Source: Bacillus rhizoplanae
GTDB taxonomy: Bacteria > Bacillota > Bacilli > Bacillales > Bacillaceae_G
Direction of reading: 5' to 3'
Assembly: GCF_917563915.1 (NCBI RefSeq)
Contig: NZ_CAKJTI010000002.1
Location: 1-64,000 of the forward strand
Length of the DNA stretch: 64,000 nt
Position 1 is the first letter of the stretch. Each line of letters opens with the position of its first letter. The notes beneath the pieces were generated by a model. That model made no database searches and had not been told where the DNA came from. It was given only the letters and a program-made list of their open reading frames with translations. Of this stretch, positions 43,219 through 52,997 are shown piece after piece. The position numbers and the translations under genes were made by a program.

Positions 43219-46200
43219 GCCAATCTACCTCCTTCAGTTTGCGGATGACGACGTTTAAGTCGCGTTGGTTTCCGGTTGGGCCATAGTAGTTAAAGCCATA
43301 GCTTAATTGACCGTATCCGCCAATCATATGTGTTGGTTTTACGTGAATACGCGTCGGACTATTGTGTGTTCCTCCGCGGTTACTTGTTAAATTCGTACCA
43401 GGCACGTTAATGTGGCGATCTTGTGCATGATGCATAAAGGCCATTCCCCGCGGCATGCGGTGTGTTACGACAGCACGTGCAACAACGACACCGTTTCGAT
43501 TAAAGCATTCAATCCAATCATTATCAGCAACACCGGCTTCAGCGGCGTCATCTTTATTCATCCATACTGTTGGTCCGCCGCGGAACAGTGTTAACATCGG
43601 CAGTGAATCAAAGTACATACTATGAATGGACCACTTGTTATGCGGTGTTAAATAATTCAGCGTAATTTCTTTTCCTTCTACTTCAGGGCGAGATTTACGG
43701 AACGGTTTATGCTGTAAAATTGGTTTGAACGTTGCCATTGTTTCGCCAAATTCTTTCATCATATCGTGATCTAAGTAGAAAGATTGACGCCCTGTTATTG
43801 TTCTCCAAGGAATAAGACGTTCTACGTTTGTTGTAAACGGTGAGTAACGGCGTCCTCCTTTTTCTGAACCACTAAAAGCAGGGGAGGTAATAACCGTTTT
43901 TGGCTGTGCTGTAATTTGTTCGAATGTGAAGCATTCTTCTTCACGCTCTGCTGCTAAATCACGGAGTTGTAAGTCCGTTTGTTTTTCAAGCGCTTCCCAT
44001 GCTTTTACTGCCATATGACCGTTTGTTGTAGAAGAAAGGGTTAACACAGCTTCAGCGGCATTGATTGCTTCTGTTATATCAGGGCATCCTTTCGCGATAG
44101 AATCAGCGCGAATTACACCTAATTTACTCTTTAATTGTTCGTATTCTTTTTCCGCAGACCAAGAGATGCCTTTCGTGCCAATTGGTTGTTTTCCAACGTT
44201 TGGTCCGAGTGCAGTCATTTTGTCATATAGCGTTTTATAGTCGTGTTCTACAACATGAATTTGCGGCATTGTTTTGCCTGGGATTGGCTCACATTCCCCT
44301 TTACTCCAATCTTTAATTTGTCCAAGCGGCTGTGCTAATTCTTGTGGTGTATCGTGAAGAAGCGGCGTTGCAACAACTTCTTTCATTGGCTCAAGGTCTA
44401 ATTTTTGTGCCAAATCAGAGACTGCTTTTGAAAGGGAGCAGAAAATATCCCAATCCGAACGCGCTTCCCAAGGGGAACCGATTGCCGGATTAAATGGATG
44501 TACGAACGGGTGCATATCTGTACTGCTTAAGTCATGTTTTTCATACCACGTGGAAGCAGGAAGAACGATGTCAGAGTATAGTGCTGTCCCAGCCATGCGG
44601 AAATCTAAGTTAATCAGTAAATCAAGTTTTCCTTCCGGTGCCTCTTCATGCCACTTTATTTCCTCTGGTCGTAATGAATCACTATCGTCGTTCATTAATC
44701 CGTTTGTTGTACCTAATAAATGTTTTAAGAAATACTCGTGTCCTTTACCAGAGCTTGAAATTAGGTTCGCGCGCCATACGAATAAGTTGCGCGGGAAGTT
44801 ATTTTTGTTATCTGGATCTTCAATCGCAAATTTGAGCTCTTTGTCTTTTAGCTTCTGCGCAACATATTTCCCGATTTCCTCTTGGGTTGTTGCACCACTA
44901 GCGACCGCTTCTTTATATAATTCAATGCCATTCTTTTCGAACGTTGGATAAGAAGGCAGCCAGCCAAGACGAGCCGCTAACACGTTATAATCACCATGAT
45001 GCTGATAACGTGAATTGCCGACAACTGGCGATGCTAAATGTCCAACAGGTGTATCTTCATAGCGCCACTGATCTGTAACGAAATAGAAGAAGGATGTACC
45101 GTTTTGCAGTTTCGGTGGGCCTTGCCAATCCTTTGCGGTTGCGATGGTCTGCCAACCTTCTGCCGGGCGTAATTTTTCTTGGCCGACATAATGAGCCCAG
45201 CCGCCGCCGTTTACACCTTGTGCACCAACAAGAAGAACGAGGTTTAAAACAGCGCGGTAAATCGTATCAGAGTTAAACCAATGGTTAATACCAGCGCCGA
45301 CAATAATCATCGAGCGTCCATTTGTATCAACAGCATTTTGAGCAAATTCACGAGCGATTTGAATAATAAGTTCTCTTTTTACACCTGTCATTTTTTCTTG
45401 CCATGCTGGCGTAAACGGAACATCTTCATCAAAGCTCTTCGGTTCTTGGCCGCCAAGCCCGCGGTCTACGCCGTAGTTTGCTAATGTTAAATCATAGACA
45501 GTTGTTATGAAAAGATCTCCGTTTGGTGTTGTAATCTTTTTCACTGGAATGGTACGTTCTAATACTTCATTTCCGTCATCAGAAAAGTACGGAATTTGTA
45601 CAGTTCCAATTGCATCCTCCATACCAAGTAAAGAAAGGCGCGGCTCAATTTTTTCACCCGTTTGTTCATCTTCTAAACGTAAGTTCCACTTCTTCTCGTT
45701 ATCCCAGCGTGATCCCATTGTGCCGTGCGGCGTTGCGAAATCATGACAGTTATCGTTCCAAAGAACAGGTTTCCATTCGCCAAGCTGCGTTTCACGGCCA
45801 ATATCAGCCGCATTTAAGAAGCGATCTGCAACAAATTGATCTCCTTGCTGCTTTAACGTGACAAGGAATGGGAAATCTGTATATTGTTTTGCATAATTTA
45901 TGAAGTAGTCTACTTGTTTGTCCACGTAGAATTCTTGTAAAATGACGTGCCCCATTGCCATTGCAAGTGCACCGTCTGTTCCTTGTTTTACACTGATCCA
46001 GTCATCGGCGAATTTTGTTGATTCGGCATAATCAGGGCTAACAGAAACGACTTTCGTTCCTTTATAGCGCACTTCCGCTAAGAAGTGGGCATCTGGTGTC
46101 CGCGTTAGCGGTACGTTGGAGCCCCATGTCATAATGTAGCCAGCGTTGTACCAATCACTACTTTCTGGCACATCTGTTTGATCACCCCAAATTTGCGGTG

Positions 46201-46891
46201 AAGCTGGCGGTAAGTCAGCGTACCAATCGTAGAAGCTGAGCATCGGCCCGCCCATAAGCTGCATAAAGCGGCTTCCAGCTGCGTGGCTTAACATTGACAT
46301 CGCAGGAATTGGCGAGAAGCCAACATTTCGATCTGGACCGTATTTGATTACTGTATATAATAAGGAAGCAGCAACAAGCTGTAATACCTCATCCCAATTT
46401 GCACGAATGAAGCCGCCTTTTCCGCGTGCTTGCTTATATGTGCGTGCTTTTTCTGGATTTTCAACAATGCTTTTCCAAGCATCTAACGGTGATTCATGTT
46501 TTTGCAGTTCTTCTTGCCACATATTCCAAAGGACGCCGCGTACATATGGATATTTCACACGAAGCGGGCTATAAATGTACCAGGAAAAGCTTGCTCCGCG
46601 CGGACATCCGCGTGGCTCAAAGTCTGGCATATCAGGACCAGTAGACGGATAATTTAGCTCTTGTCCTTCCCAAGTTACAATTCCATCCTTTACGTAAATG
46701 TTCCAGCTGCAAGAACCGGTGCAGTTTACGCCATGTGTGGAGCGAATTACTTTATCATGCTGCCATCGCTTTCTATAAGCGTTTTCCCATTCGCGGTCTT
46801 CGTATGTTTCTTGTGTATGATTATCGTTGTAACGATCTATTGGAGAAAAATATTTTAAACGTTGCATGAATGGTGATAGTTTCTTTTTCAT
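43208..46891 (-). CDS. narG: Respiratory nitrate reductase alpha subunit
   Basis: 1227 aa from the ATG at 46891 behind ATAAAGGAGTG. An extension to 46972 would run through the FNR site and is rejected. The N-terminal HGVNCTGSCSWNIYVKDG supplies the His and Cys ligands of the FS0 cluster. The molybdopterin-dinucleotide domains follow, with a YNAGYIMTWGSNVPLTRTPD substrate-site region. Length equals that of B. subtilis NarG. It reduces nitrate to nitrite in anaerobic respiration. Driven by a class II FNR promoter. Confidence 0.96.
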   Translation of the reverse strand: MKKKLSPFMQRLKYFSPIDRYNDNHTQETYEDREWENAYRKRWQHDKVIRSTHGVNCTGSCSWNIYVKDGIVTWEGQELNYPSTGPDMPDFEPRGCPRGASFSWYIYSPLRVKYPYVRGVLWNMWQEELQKHESPLDAWKSIVENPEKARTYKQARGKGGFIRANWDEVLQLVAASLLYTVIKYGPDRNVGFSPIPAMSMLSHAAGSRFMQLMGGPMLSFYDWYADLPPASPQIWGDQTDVPESSDWYNAGYIMTWGSNVPLTRTPDAHFLAEVRYKGTKVVSVSPDYAESTKFADDWISVKQGTDGALAMAMGHVILQEFYVDKQVDYFINYAKQYTDFPFLVTLKQQGDQFVADRFLNAADIGRETQLGEWKPVLWNDNCHDFATPHGTMGSRWDNEKKWNLRLEDEQTGEKIEPRLSLLGMEDAIGTVQIPYFSDDGNEVLERTIPVKKITTPNGDLFITTVYDLTLANYGVDRGLGGQEPKSFDEDVPFTPAWQEKMTGVKRELIIQIAREFAQNAVDTNGRSMIIVGAGINHWFNSDTIYRAVLNLVLLVGAQGVNGGGWAHYVGQEKLRPAEGWQTIATAKDWQGPPKLQNGTSFFYFVTDQWRYEDTPVGHLASPVVGNSRYQHHGDYNVLAARLGWLPSYPTFEKNGIELYKEAVASGATTQEEIGKYVAQKLKDKELKFAIEDPDNKNNFPRNLFVWRANLISSSGKGHEYFLKHLLGTTNGLMNDDSDSLRPEEIKWHEEAPEGKLDLLINLDFRMAGTALYSDIVLPASTWYEKHDLSSTDMHPFVHPFNPAIGSPWEARSDWDIFCSLSKAVSDLAQKLDLEPMKEVVATPLLHDTPQELAQPLGQIKDWSKGECEPIPGKTMPQIHVVEHDYKTLYDKMTALGPNVGKQPIGTKGISWSAEKEYEQLKSKLGVIRADSIAKGCPDITEAINAAEAVLTLSSTTNGHMAVKAWEALEKQTDLQLRDLAAEREEECFTFEQITAQPKTVITSPAFSGSEKGGRRYSPFTTNVERLIPWRTITGRQSFYLDHDMMKEFGETMATFKPILQHKPFRKSRPEVEGKEITLNYLTPHNKWSIHSMYFDSLPMLTLFRGGPTVWMNKDDAAEAGVADNDWIECFNRNGVVVARAVVTHRMPRGMAFMHHAQDRHINVPGTNLTSNRGGTHNSPTRIHVKPTHMIGGYGQLSYGFNYYGPTGNQRDLNVVIRKLKEVDWLED

Positions 46892-46930
46892 ACTGCTCAC
46901 TCCTTTATTGCGTCTCTCTTGCTTACTTTC

Positions 46931-46973
46931 ACTATAAGAGGGCATGCAAAATAGAGATGTGATATCTATCACA
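46931..46973 (-). promoter_or_regulatory. narG promoter: class II FNR box plus -10
   Basis: A perfect TGTGA-N6-TCACA box (TGTGATATCTATCACA) lies at 46958-46973. On the minus strand TATAGT (46931-46936) is a -10. A start near 46924 places the box centre at about -41.5, the standard class II FNR position, replacing a -35. Confidence 0.85.
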
Positions 46974-47025
46974 GTTCAACAGATTGTCAAAAATTCATGA
47001 GTGTGTAAGGGGAAAATAGAGAAGG

Positions 47026-47041
47026 TGTGACATTTTGCACA
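47026..47041. promoter_or_regulatory. Degenerate FNR-like site between narG and fnr
   Basis: TGTGACATTTTGCACA matches the left half TGTGA but has GCACA in place of TCACA. A similar TGTGATATTTTGCAAA precedes moeA (50724-50739). Confidence 0.4.
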
Positions 47042-47096
47042 TTACAAAACACGTTTAGGATGTAGAATAAAAAAAGAGCAGCATCTAAATGAGACG

Positions 47097-47789
47097 CTAC
47101 TCAATACTACAAATAGAGGTAGGGCAATCTTCACAGGCGATTGCACATTTTAAAAAGTTTAAATTATGAATGGTAATCTTTCCTTTATAAATGGAAATAA
47201 TGCCTTGTTTTTTTAAATCATTTAACATGCGATTGACACTTTCCCGAGAGGTTGCACAGAAGTTTGCAAGCTCTTGATTCGTTAATGGAAGATCGATGAG
47301 AATACCATCTTCTTTTAAAATCCCATAACTATTCGTCATGCGAATGAGCGTCGAATAGAGCGCTCCTTTTTTGCCGTGCAATACTAAATCACGAAACTTC
47401 GTTTGCATTCTTCGTAAATGCTCACTAACCCACCTCATAAATTCAAACGCAAGAGCGGGCTTTTCCAGCAATGCTTTTTCTAATGCGTCTCGTTTAATGA
47501 CACCGATTTCTGCATGTTCAAGCACTTTTGCATTTAACAAATATTTGGCATCCTCTGTAAATAATGTGAGTTCTCCGATAATATCATTTTGCGAACAAAT
47601 GCGCAGCGTCAATTCTTGACCATCGGCACTAATTTTACTAATTTGCACTTTTCCAGAGTGAATAATGTATAGTTCTTTTGCCGCCATACCTTCTTGGAAT
47701 ATATAATTGGCTTTGCTTACTTTCATTTTATATTCAACAGATGCGAGCAATTCTTTTAAATCATTTGATAATGCCGTACTGTTTGCCAC
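47097..47789 (-). CDS. fnr: Anaerobic regulator Fnr (Crp/Fnr family)
   Basis: 230 aa from a GTG at 47789. The GTG at 47798 directly abuts the AAGAAAGG site. It has a cyclic-nucleotide-like sensor domain (about 10-130) and a helix-turn-helix (LTNQELANFCATSRESVNRML, about 170-195). The C-terminal cysteine cluster CAIACEDCPTSIC matches the Bacillus Fnr type, whose [4Fe-4S] cluster is held by C-terminal rather than N-terminal Cys. It activates narGHJI and probably narK and moa genes through TGTGA-N6-TCACA boxes. Confidence 0.93.
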   Translation of the reverse strand: MANSTALSNDLKELLASVEYKMKVSKANYIFQEGMAAKELYIIHSGKVQISKISADGQELTLRICSQNDIIGELTLFTEDAKYLLNAKVLEHAEIGVIKRDALEKALLEKPALAFEFMRWVSEHLRRMQTKFRDLVLHGKKGALYSTLIRMTNSYGILKEDGILIDLPLTNQELANFCATSRESVNRMLNDLKKQGIISIYKGKITIHNLNFLKCAIACEDCPTSICSIE

Positions 47790-47876
47790 AGCAATCACCT
47801 TTCTTTTCAGAACAGTCTATTTCTTATTTTGAATGTAAATATAGTGAAAATGCAAGAGATTTTTTCCTTTGGCTAA

Positions 47877-47916
47877 TTGTGAACAGTTTTTGAACAGAAT
47901 TGTGAAGAATTTTTGA
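47877..47916. promoter_or_regulatory. Two tandem ResD boxes upstream of fnr
   Basis: TTGTGAACAGTTTTTGA (47877-47893) and TTGTGAAGAATTTTTGA (47900-47916) each match the ResD consensus TTGTGAAN3TTTTN2A fully, 23 bp apart in direct orientation. A -10-like TATATT on the minus strand (47838-47843) would put them at about -54 and -77 for fnr. ResDE activation of fnr is established in B. subtilis. Confidence 0.72.
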
Positions 47917-47929
47917 ATGAGAAAATCGA

Positions 47930-47945
47930 TGTGAGAAATATCACA
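47930..47945. promoter_or_regulatory. FNR box between fnr and moaA
   Basis: TGTGAGAAATATCACA is a perfect TGTGA-N6-TCACA palindrome. It lies about 140 bp upstream of fnr and 145 bp upstream of moaA. A candidate moaA -10, TATAAT, is at 48043-48048, too far for class II action. It may act at a distance or on another start. Confidence 0.7.
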
Positions 47946-48089
47946 ACATAGATTGTTGTTCTTTTTTATGATGAAGACAAATGAAAGACAGCCAAAAAAA
48001 GATAAAGCGCAAGAGCAAAAACACCCTAGTTTAAAAATATATTATAATAGAATAAAGGTATATAGAGACAGCAAGAAGGAGGGGTGAAG

Positions 48090-49103
48090 ATGACTGAGAA
48101 GATTTTAGATGTATGGCAGCGTCCACTTCAAGATTTACGCATTTCTGTTATTGATCGTTGTAATTTTCGGTGCACATATTGTATGCCAGCTGAAGTGTTT
48201 GGAACAGACTATGCGTTTTTAAAAGATGAATTTTTGCTTACTTTTGATGAGATTGAGAGACTAGCTAAAATTTTTGTTCGCATGGGTGTTAAGAAAATTC
48301 GATTAACTGGCGGCGAACCGTTACTTCGTAAAGATTTACCAAAGCTTATTGAACGTCTTGTGAAATTAGAAGGCTTAACAGATATTGGGCTAACGACGAA
48401 CGGTATTCATTTAACGAAGCAGGCGAAGGCTTTAAAAGAAGCTGGTTTACAACGAGTAAACGTTAGCTTAGATGCGTTAGATGATGATGTATTTCGAAAC
48501 ATTAATGGTCGCAATGTAAGTACGAAACCTATATTGCGAGGGATCGAAGCCGCAAGAGCAGCCGGATTAGAAGTGAAAATCAATATGGTTGTGAAAAAAG
48601 GAATGAACGATAATCAAATTTTGAAGATGGCCGCTTACTGTAAAGAGCAGTGCATCCCTCTTCGCTTTATCGAATTTATGGATGTTGGTAGTACGAACGG
48701 CTGGAATTTTGAACAAGTGATTACGAAGAAAGAATTAATCGATATGATTGGACGTGTGTATCCAATTGAGCCGGTAGATCCGCATTATTTTGGTGAAGTG
48801 GCAAAGCGGTATCGATATGTTGGAACTGAGGCGGAGGTCGGCTTTATCACGTCTGTTTCTGAATCATTTTGTTCTTCTTGTACGAGAGCACGCATTTCAG
48901 CAGAAGGTAAGTTGTACACATGTTTATTTGCAACAACAGGAACGGATTTACGAATGCTTCTACGCAGGGGTATAGATGATGATGAATTATTCCAAGTTGT
49001 GCAAGATGTGTGGACGAAGCGCAGTGATCGTTATTCAGATGAACGAACGGAAGAAAGTGCAAATAACCGCCCGAAAATTGAGATGTCATACATTGGCGGA
49101 TAA
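48090..49103 (+). CDS. moaA: GTP 3',8-cyclase (molybdenum cofactor step 1)
   Basis: 337 aa from the ATG at 48090 behind AAGGAGGGG. A radical SAM cluster is in CNFRCTYC, a second C-terminal [4Fe-4S] site in [18 protein letters not shown], and the required C-terminal Gly-Gly ends IGG. It converts GTP to 3',8-cyclo-GTP with MoaC completing cPMP. First gene of the cofactor set serving NarG. Confidence 0.95.
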   Translation: MTEKILDVWQRPLQDLRISVIDRCNFRCTYCMPAEVFGTDYAFLKDEFLLTFDEIERLAKIFVRMGVKKIRLTGGEPLLRKDLPKLIERLVKLEGLTDIGLTTNGIHLTKQAKALKEAGLQRVNVSLDALDDDVFRNINGRNVSTKPILRGIEAARAAGLEVKINMVVKKGMNDNQILKMAAYCKEQCIPLRFIEFMDVGSTNGWNFEQVITKKELIDMIGRVYPIEPVDPHYFGEVAKRYRYVGTEAEVGFITSVSESFCSSCTRARISAEGKLYTCLFATTGTDLRMLLRRGIDDDELFQVVQDVWTKRSDRYSDERTEESANNRPKIEMSYIGG

Positions 49104-49119
49104 GAGAGAAGGGGTCAAG

Positions 49120-50133
49120 ATGCAAGAGCGGTACTCACGGCAAATACTATTTTCAGAGATTGGTGAAACTGGCCAGCGAAATCTAGGTGAAAAACACGTA
49201 TTAATCATTGGCGCTGGTGCGCTTGGTACGGCAAATGCCGAGGCGCTTGTCCGGGCGGGAATTGGCAAGTTAACGATTGCCGATCGTGATTATGTTGAGT
49301 GGAGCAATTTACAAAGGCAGCAGTTATATACAGAAGAAGATGCGAATCGTTATGTACCGAAAGCAGTTGCAGCGGCGCAGCATTTAAGTCGGATTAACTC
49401 TGAAGTAGATATAGAGCCAGTTGTAACAGATGTAACAGTGCAAGAAATGGAACAGCTTGTTAAGAATGTGGATGTAATGATAGATGCAACAGACAACTTC
49501 GATACGCGTCTTCTTATTAACGATATTTCACAGAAGTATAACGTTCCGTGGATATACGGTGGTTGTGTGGGGAGTTATGGTGTAACGTATACGATTATCC
49601 CAGGGAAAACACCATGTTTTCGATGTTTAATGGAGCATCCAACGAGCGGGGCAACGTGTGATACAGCCGGGATTATTCAACCAGCCGTGCAAATGGTCGT
49701 TGCTTATCAAGTTGCAGAAGCTTTAAAAATACTAGTTGGAGATTTTGAAGCATTGCGAGAAACGATGGTAACATTCGATCTTTGGAACAATCAGTATATG
49801 GCTTTTAAAGTAAACAGGCAGAAAAAAGAGAATTGCCCATCTTGTGGTAAATTACGTACATATCCAAGCTTAACATTTGAGGCACAAATGAAAACAGAAG
49901 TGCTGTGCGGTCGAAATACAGTTCAGATTCGCCCAGGCATAAATCAGCTTCTTAACTTAGAAGAAATAGAAAAGCGCTTACAAAAGAGCGTAACGATGCA
50001 GAGGACACCGTACTTATTATCATTTTATGTAGATGAATATCGCTTTGTTTTATTCCAAGATGGGCGAGCCTTTGTTCATGGTACAAATGATACACAAGTG
50101 GCAAAGCGATTATACGCTCGTTATATAGGGTGA
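49120..50133 (+). CDS. moeB: MoeB/ThiF-family adenylyltransferase (molybdopterin synthase activation)
   Basis: 337 aa from the ATG at 49120 behind AGAAGGGG, 16 bp after moaA. E1-like fold with ATP motif VLIIGAGALGTANAEALVRAG (GxGxxG) and DRDYVEWSNLQRQ. Zinc-binding Cys pairs are in CFRCLMEHP and CPSCGK. A C-terminal extension lacks a rhodanese active-site loop. It adenylates the MoaD C-terminus. ThiF function cannot be excluded by sequence alone, but context favours MoeB. Confidence 0.88.
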   Translation: MQERYSRQILFSEIGETGQRNLGEKHVLIIGAGALGTANAEALVRAGIGKLTIADRDYVEWSNLQRQQLYTEEDANRYVPKAVAAAQHLSRINSEVDIEPVVTDVTVQEMEQLVKNVDVMIDATDNFDTRLLINDISQKYNVPWIYGGCVGSYGVTYTIIPGKTPCFRCLMEHPTSGATCDTAGIIQPAVQMVVAYQVAEALKILVGDFEALRETMVTFDLWNNQYMAFKVNRQKKENCPSCGKLRTYPSLTFEAQMKTEVLCGRNTVQIRPGINQLLNLEEIEKRLQKSVTMQRTPYLLSFYVDEYRFVLFQDGRAFVHGTNDTQVAKRLYARYIG

Positions 50134-50161
50134 ATCCAAGGGGACGCCCCCCTTGGATTCG
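50131..50161. other. GC-rich hairpin between convergent moeB and moaC, no T tract
   Basis: GAATCCAAGGGG pairs with CCCCTTGGATTC over a short loop. The stem is strong but neither side has a run of T, so it is not a standard intrinsic terminator. Confidence 0.6.
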
Positions 50162-50171
50162 ATGAAGGAGT

Positions 50172-50660
50172 TTAAGACTGATTTCTTGTATAATCGCCGC
50201 TTTTGCCGCCTGTTTTTTCAAGCAGGTATGTTTCACCGATGATCATGCCTTTATCGACAGCTTTGCACATGTCATATACGGTAAGAGCCGTAGCGGAAGC
50301 TGCAGTTAAAGCTTCCATTTCAACGCCGGTGCTGCCCTCTGTTTTCACTTTTACTTCAATAAGCAAACGATATTGTTCATCTGCAATATGCCAGTCAAAG
50401 GAAATATCGACACCTTTTAGAAGTAGTGGATGACACATCGGAATAATATCAGAAGTACGCTTTGCTGCCATAATACCAGCGATTTGTGCAACGGCTAGAA
50501 CATCGCCTTTTCCAATTTCATTGCGGGTGATTTTATCATAAATTTCTTTCGTCACTATGATGCTAGAATGAGCAATAGCTGTTCGCACCGTAATCTTCTT
50601 ATCGCTAATATCGACCATTTTGGCGCGGCCTTGTTCGTTAAAATGAGTAAATGAAGACAT
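50172..50660 (-). CDS. moaC: Cyclic pyranopterin monophosphate synthase
   Basis: 162 aa from the ATG at 50660 behind AAGGAGGAATTTC. Family motifs IPMCHPLLL (active-site His), [20 protein letters not shown]-type core and [13 protein letters not shown] are present. Catalyses the second half of cPMP formation. It is the only cofactor gene in the cluster on the minus strand, divergent from moeA. Confidence 0.94.
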   Translation of the reverse strand: MSSFTHFNEQGRAKMVDISDKKITVRTAIAHSSIIVTKEIYDKITRNEIGKGDVLAVAQIAGIMAAKRTSDIIPMCHPLLLKGVDISFDWHIADEQYRLLIEVKVKTEGSTGVEMEALTAASATALTVYDMCKAVDKGMIIGETYLLEKTGGKSGDYTRNQS

Positions 50661-50752
50661 GAAATTCCTCCTTGAAGTAATTACTATTATGATTAGCATT
50701 GTACAACAAAAAGTGTAATGAAGATGTGATATTTTGCAAACGTGGGGTGAAA

Positions 50753-52048
50753 ATGATGCTAGAAAAACGAATACCAATTGCTGTTAGCGATGCAGTGGCA
50801 CATGTGATGAAATATGCAAGATATGGAGAAACAGAGCGAGTACCGCTTACAGAAAGTTATGGGCGAATTCTTGGTGAGGACGTAGTAGCGGATCATGATG
50901 TTCCTCATTTCGATCGCTCTCCATACGACGGTTTTGCGATACGTGCAGAAGATACAAAAAAAGCAAGTCAGGAGCAGCCAGTTGAATTTGAAGTCGTTGG
51001 AGAAATTGGTGCTGGTTTTGTTTTTACAGAAGAAGTGAAGACATTTCAAGCGGTGCGGATTATGACAGGCGCAGCTATTCCAACAGGTTGTGACGCGGTT
51101 GTCATGCTAGAGCTTACAGAAGGCTTCCAAAAAAACGGGAAGACATATATGAAACTGAAGCGTCCGTTTCAATCAGGCGATAATATTTCATTTAAAGGTG
51201 AAGATGTAAAGCAACATGATGTACTTGTGGAAAAGGGAACAGTGATTAATCCAGGAGTGGCAGCGCTTCTTGCAACGTTTGGTTATAGTACGGTAGCTGT
51301 TATCAGAAGACCTGTTGTTGGAGTTGTCACAACAGGAAGTGAATTGCTAGAAGTTCATGAGCCTCTTGAACCGGGAAAAATTCGTAACAGTAACTCTTAT
51401 ATGATTGCTGCGCAAATTATGCGAGCGGGCGGCACTGTCCGGTATTATGGACAATTCGCAGATGACTTCGATACTTGCTATGAAATGGTAAAAAAAACAA
51501 TGGAAGAAGTCGATCTTCTCATTACAACAGGCGGTGTGTCAGTTGGAGATTATGATTACTTACCGGCTATTTATGAGAAGCTTGGAGCGCATGTACTGTT
51601 CAATAAAGTAGCGATGAGACCAGGAAGTGTAACGACGGTAGCGGAAGTAAACGGAAAATTATTATTTGGATTATCAGGTAATCCGTCTGCTTGCTATGTT
51701 GGATTTGAATTGTTTGTACGTCCTATTGTTCAGACATTTCTACATAGGAAGCAGCCTCATATGTACCGCGGTGATGCCATTTTAATGAAGGGGTTTCCGA
51801 AAGCGAATCCATTTACACGTTTTGTTAGGGGGAAAGTAGAAATAGTAAACGGACAACTGCAAGCAGTGCCAGTTGGGCTTGATAAATCAAGTGCTGTGTC
51901 TTCACTCGCTGATGCGAATGCTTTTATCGTCTTACCAGGTGGTACGCGCGGTTTTGAAGCAGGTATGACTGTTACTGTATTTTTATTAGAAGCAGAGCAA
52001 GGAAGTGAGTGGCCATGGGAAGAGCCGTTCCAGTCTTACAAATCGTAG
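50753..52048 (+). CDS. moeA: Molybdopterin molybdenumtransferase
   Basis: 431 aa, ATG at 50753 or 50756, after GTGGGGTG. It has [18 protein letters not shown] near the N-terminus (MoeA hallmark), the MogA-like domain with [13 protein letters not shown] and [16 protein letters not shown], and a C-terminal MoeA domain IV. Inserts molybdate into adenylated molybdopterin. Its upstream region has an imperfect FNR-like TGTGATATTTTGCAAA. The end overlaps mobB. Confidence 0.94.
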   Translation: MMLEKRIPIAVSDAVAHVMKYARYGETERVPLTESYGRILGEDVVADHDVPHFDRSPYDGFAIRAEDTKKASQEQPVEFEVVGEIGAGFVFTEEVKTFQAVRIMTGAAIPTGCDAVVMLELTEGFQKNGKTYMKLKRPFQSGDNISFKGEDVKQHDVLVEKGTVINPGVAALLATFGYSTVAVIRRPVVGVVTTGSELLEVHEPLEPGKIRNSNSYMIAAQIMRAGGTVRYYGQFADDFDTCYEMVKKTMEEVDLLITTGGVSVGDYDYLPAIYEKLGAHVLFNKVAMRPGSVTTVAEVNGKLLFGLSGNPSACYVGFELFVRPIVQTFLHRKQPHMYRGDAILMKGFPKANPFTRFVRGKVEIVNGQLQAVPVGLDKSSAVSSLADANAFIVLPGGTRGFEAGMTVTVFLLEAEQGSEWPWEEPFQSYKS

Positions 52049-52530
52049 GGTATCAAAATAGCGGAAAAACAACATTGGCAGAGAAGCTGATTAGAGCTTT
52101 AACGAATGAAGGCGTGCGAGTAGGGACGATTAAGCATCATGGACACGGAGGATATCCAGAGTTGCCGCTGCAAAAAGATAGCGAGCGTCATCGTCAAGCG
52201 GGAGCGACCGTCAGTGCAGTAGAAGGGGACGGGTTATTGTCTTTATCTGCTAAGCGCCATTGGTCTTTACAAAAAATCATTCATTTGTATACATGTTTTG
52301 AAGCAGAAGTTGTTATTGTTGAAGGATATAAAAAAGAACAATACCCGAAAGTAGTTTTACTTAGGTCAGATGAAGATGCTTCTTTATTAGAAAGTGTAGA
52401 AAATGTGATCGCTGTCATTACATGGAATGAGGCTCCGGAAACATGGCACGAGAACTATAAAGTTTTTCGTATAACAGAAGAGGCAGAGTATATAAATTGG
52501 CTCGTACAAAGAATGAGGGATACAAAATGA
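52015..52530 (+). CDS. mobB: Molybdopterin-guanine dinucleotide biosynthesis adaptor
   Basis: 171 aa from the ATG at 52015, about 9 nt after AAGGAAG. The gene begins inside the last 34 bp of moeA. P-loop GYQNSGKTT is at residues 9-17, followed by TIKHHGHGG. A GTPase-like adaptor linked to MGD formation for NarG. mobA is not in this window. Confidence 0.92.
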   Translation: MGRAVPVLQIVGYQNSGKTTLAEKLIRALTNEGVRVGTIKHHGHGGYPELPLQKDSERHRQAGATVSAVEGDGLLSLSAKRHWSLQKIIHLYTCFEAEVVIVEGYKKEQYPKVVLLRSDEDASLLESVENVIAVITWNEAPETWHENYKVFRITEEAEYINWLVQRMRDTK

Positions 52531-52997
52531 CAAATACGTATTTTGAAGTAGTGGATACACCAATTTCCATTGAAGAAGTGACAAAGAAAGTGATTCGGCG
52601 TGAATGCGGCGCTGTGACGACATTCACTGGTACAGTGCGCGAATTTACGAAAGGGCGCCGTACGCTTTATCTGGAATATGCTGCGTATCGTTCGATGGCC
52701 GAAAAGATGTTTGCCAAAATTGGTGAAGAAACGAAGGAAAAATGGCCAGGAACACATGTGGCAATTACGCACCGCATCGGCACACTGCAAATTTCTGATA
52801 TTGCCGTAGTTGTTGCTGTATCGACGCCGCACCGAAAAGCAGCGTATGAAGCAAATGAGTACATTATGGAGCGCATTAAACAAATTGTGCCAATTTGGAA
52901 GAAAGAGTTTTGGGAAGACGGCGAGAAATGGATTGGCGATCAATTAGAGCAAACACCGTATCCAAAGGGAGAACCAGGAAAGGGGAATGTAAAATGA
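52527..52997 (+). CDS. moaE: Molybdopterin synthase large subunit
   Basis: 156 aa. The ATG overlaps the mobB stop as ATGA. Family motifs GAVTTFTGTVREFTKG, LEYAAY, and the active-site region PIWKKEFWEDGEKW with conserved Lys are present. Works with MoaD to add sulfur to cPMP. Confidence 0.94.
   Translation: MTNTYFEVVDTPISIEEVTKKVIRRECGAVTTFTGTVREFTKGRRTLYLEYAAYRSMAEKMFAKIGEETKEKWPGTHVAITHRIGTLQISDIAVVVAVSTPHRKAAYEANEYIMERIKQIVPIWKKEFWEDGEKWIGDQLEQTPYPKGEPGKGNVK

Noticed and set aside
46892-46972. N-terminal extension of NarG
   Set aside because: The extension would be encoded across the FNR box and -10. The ATG at 46891 has a good ribosome binding site and gives the normal NarG start.
52455-52943. 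162-codon open frame antisense to mobB/moaE
   Set aside because: Overlaps two well-supported genes and has no start signal or recognisable domain.
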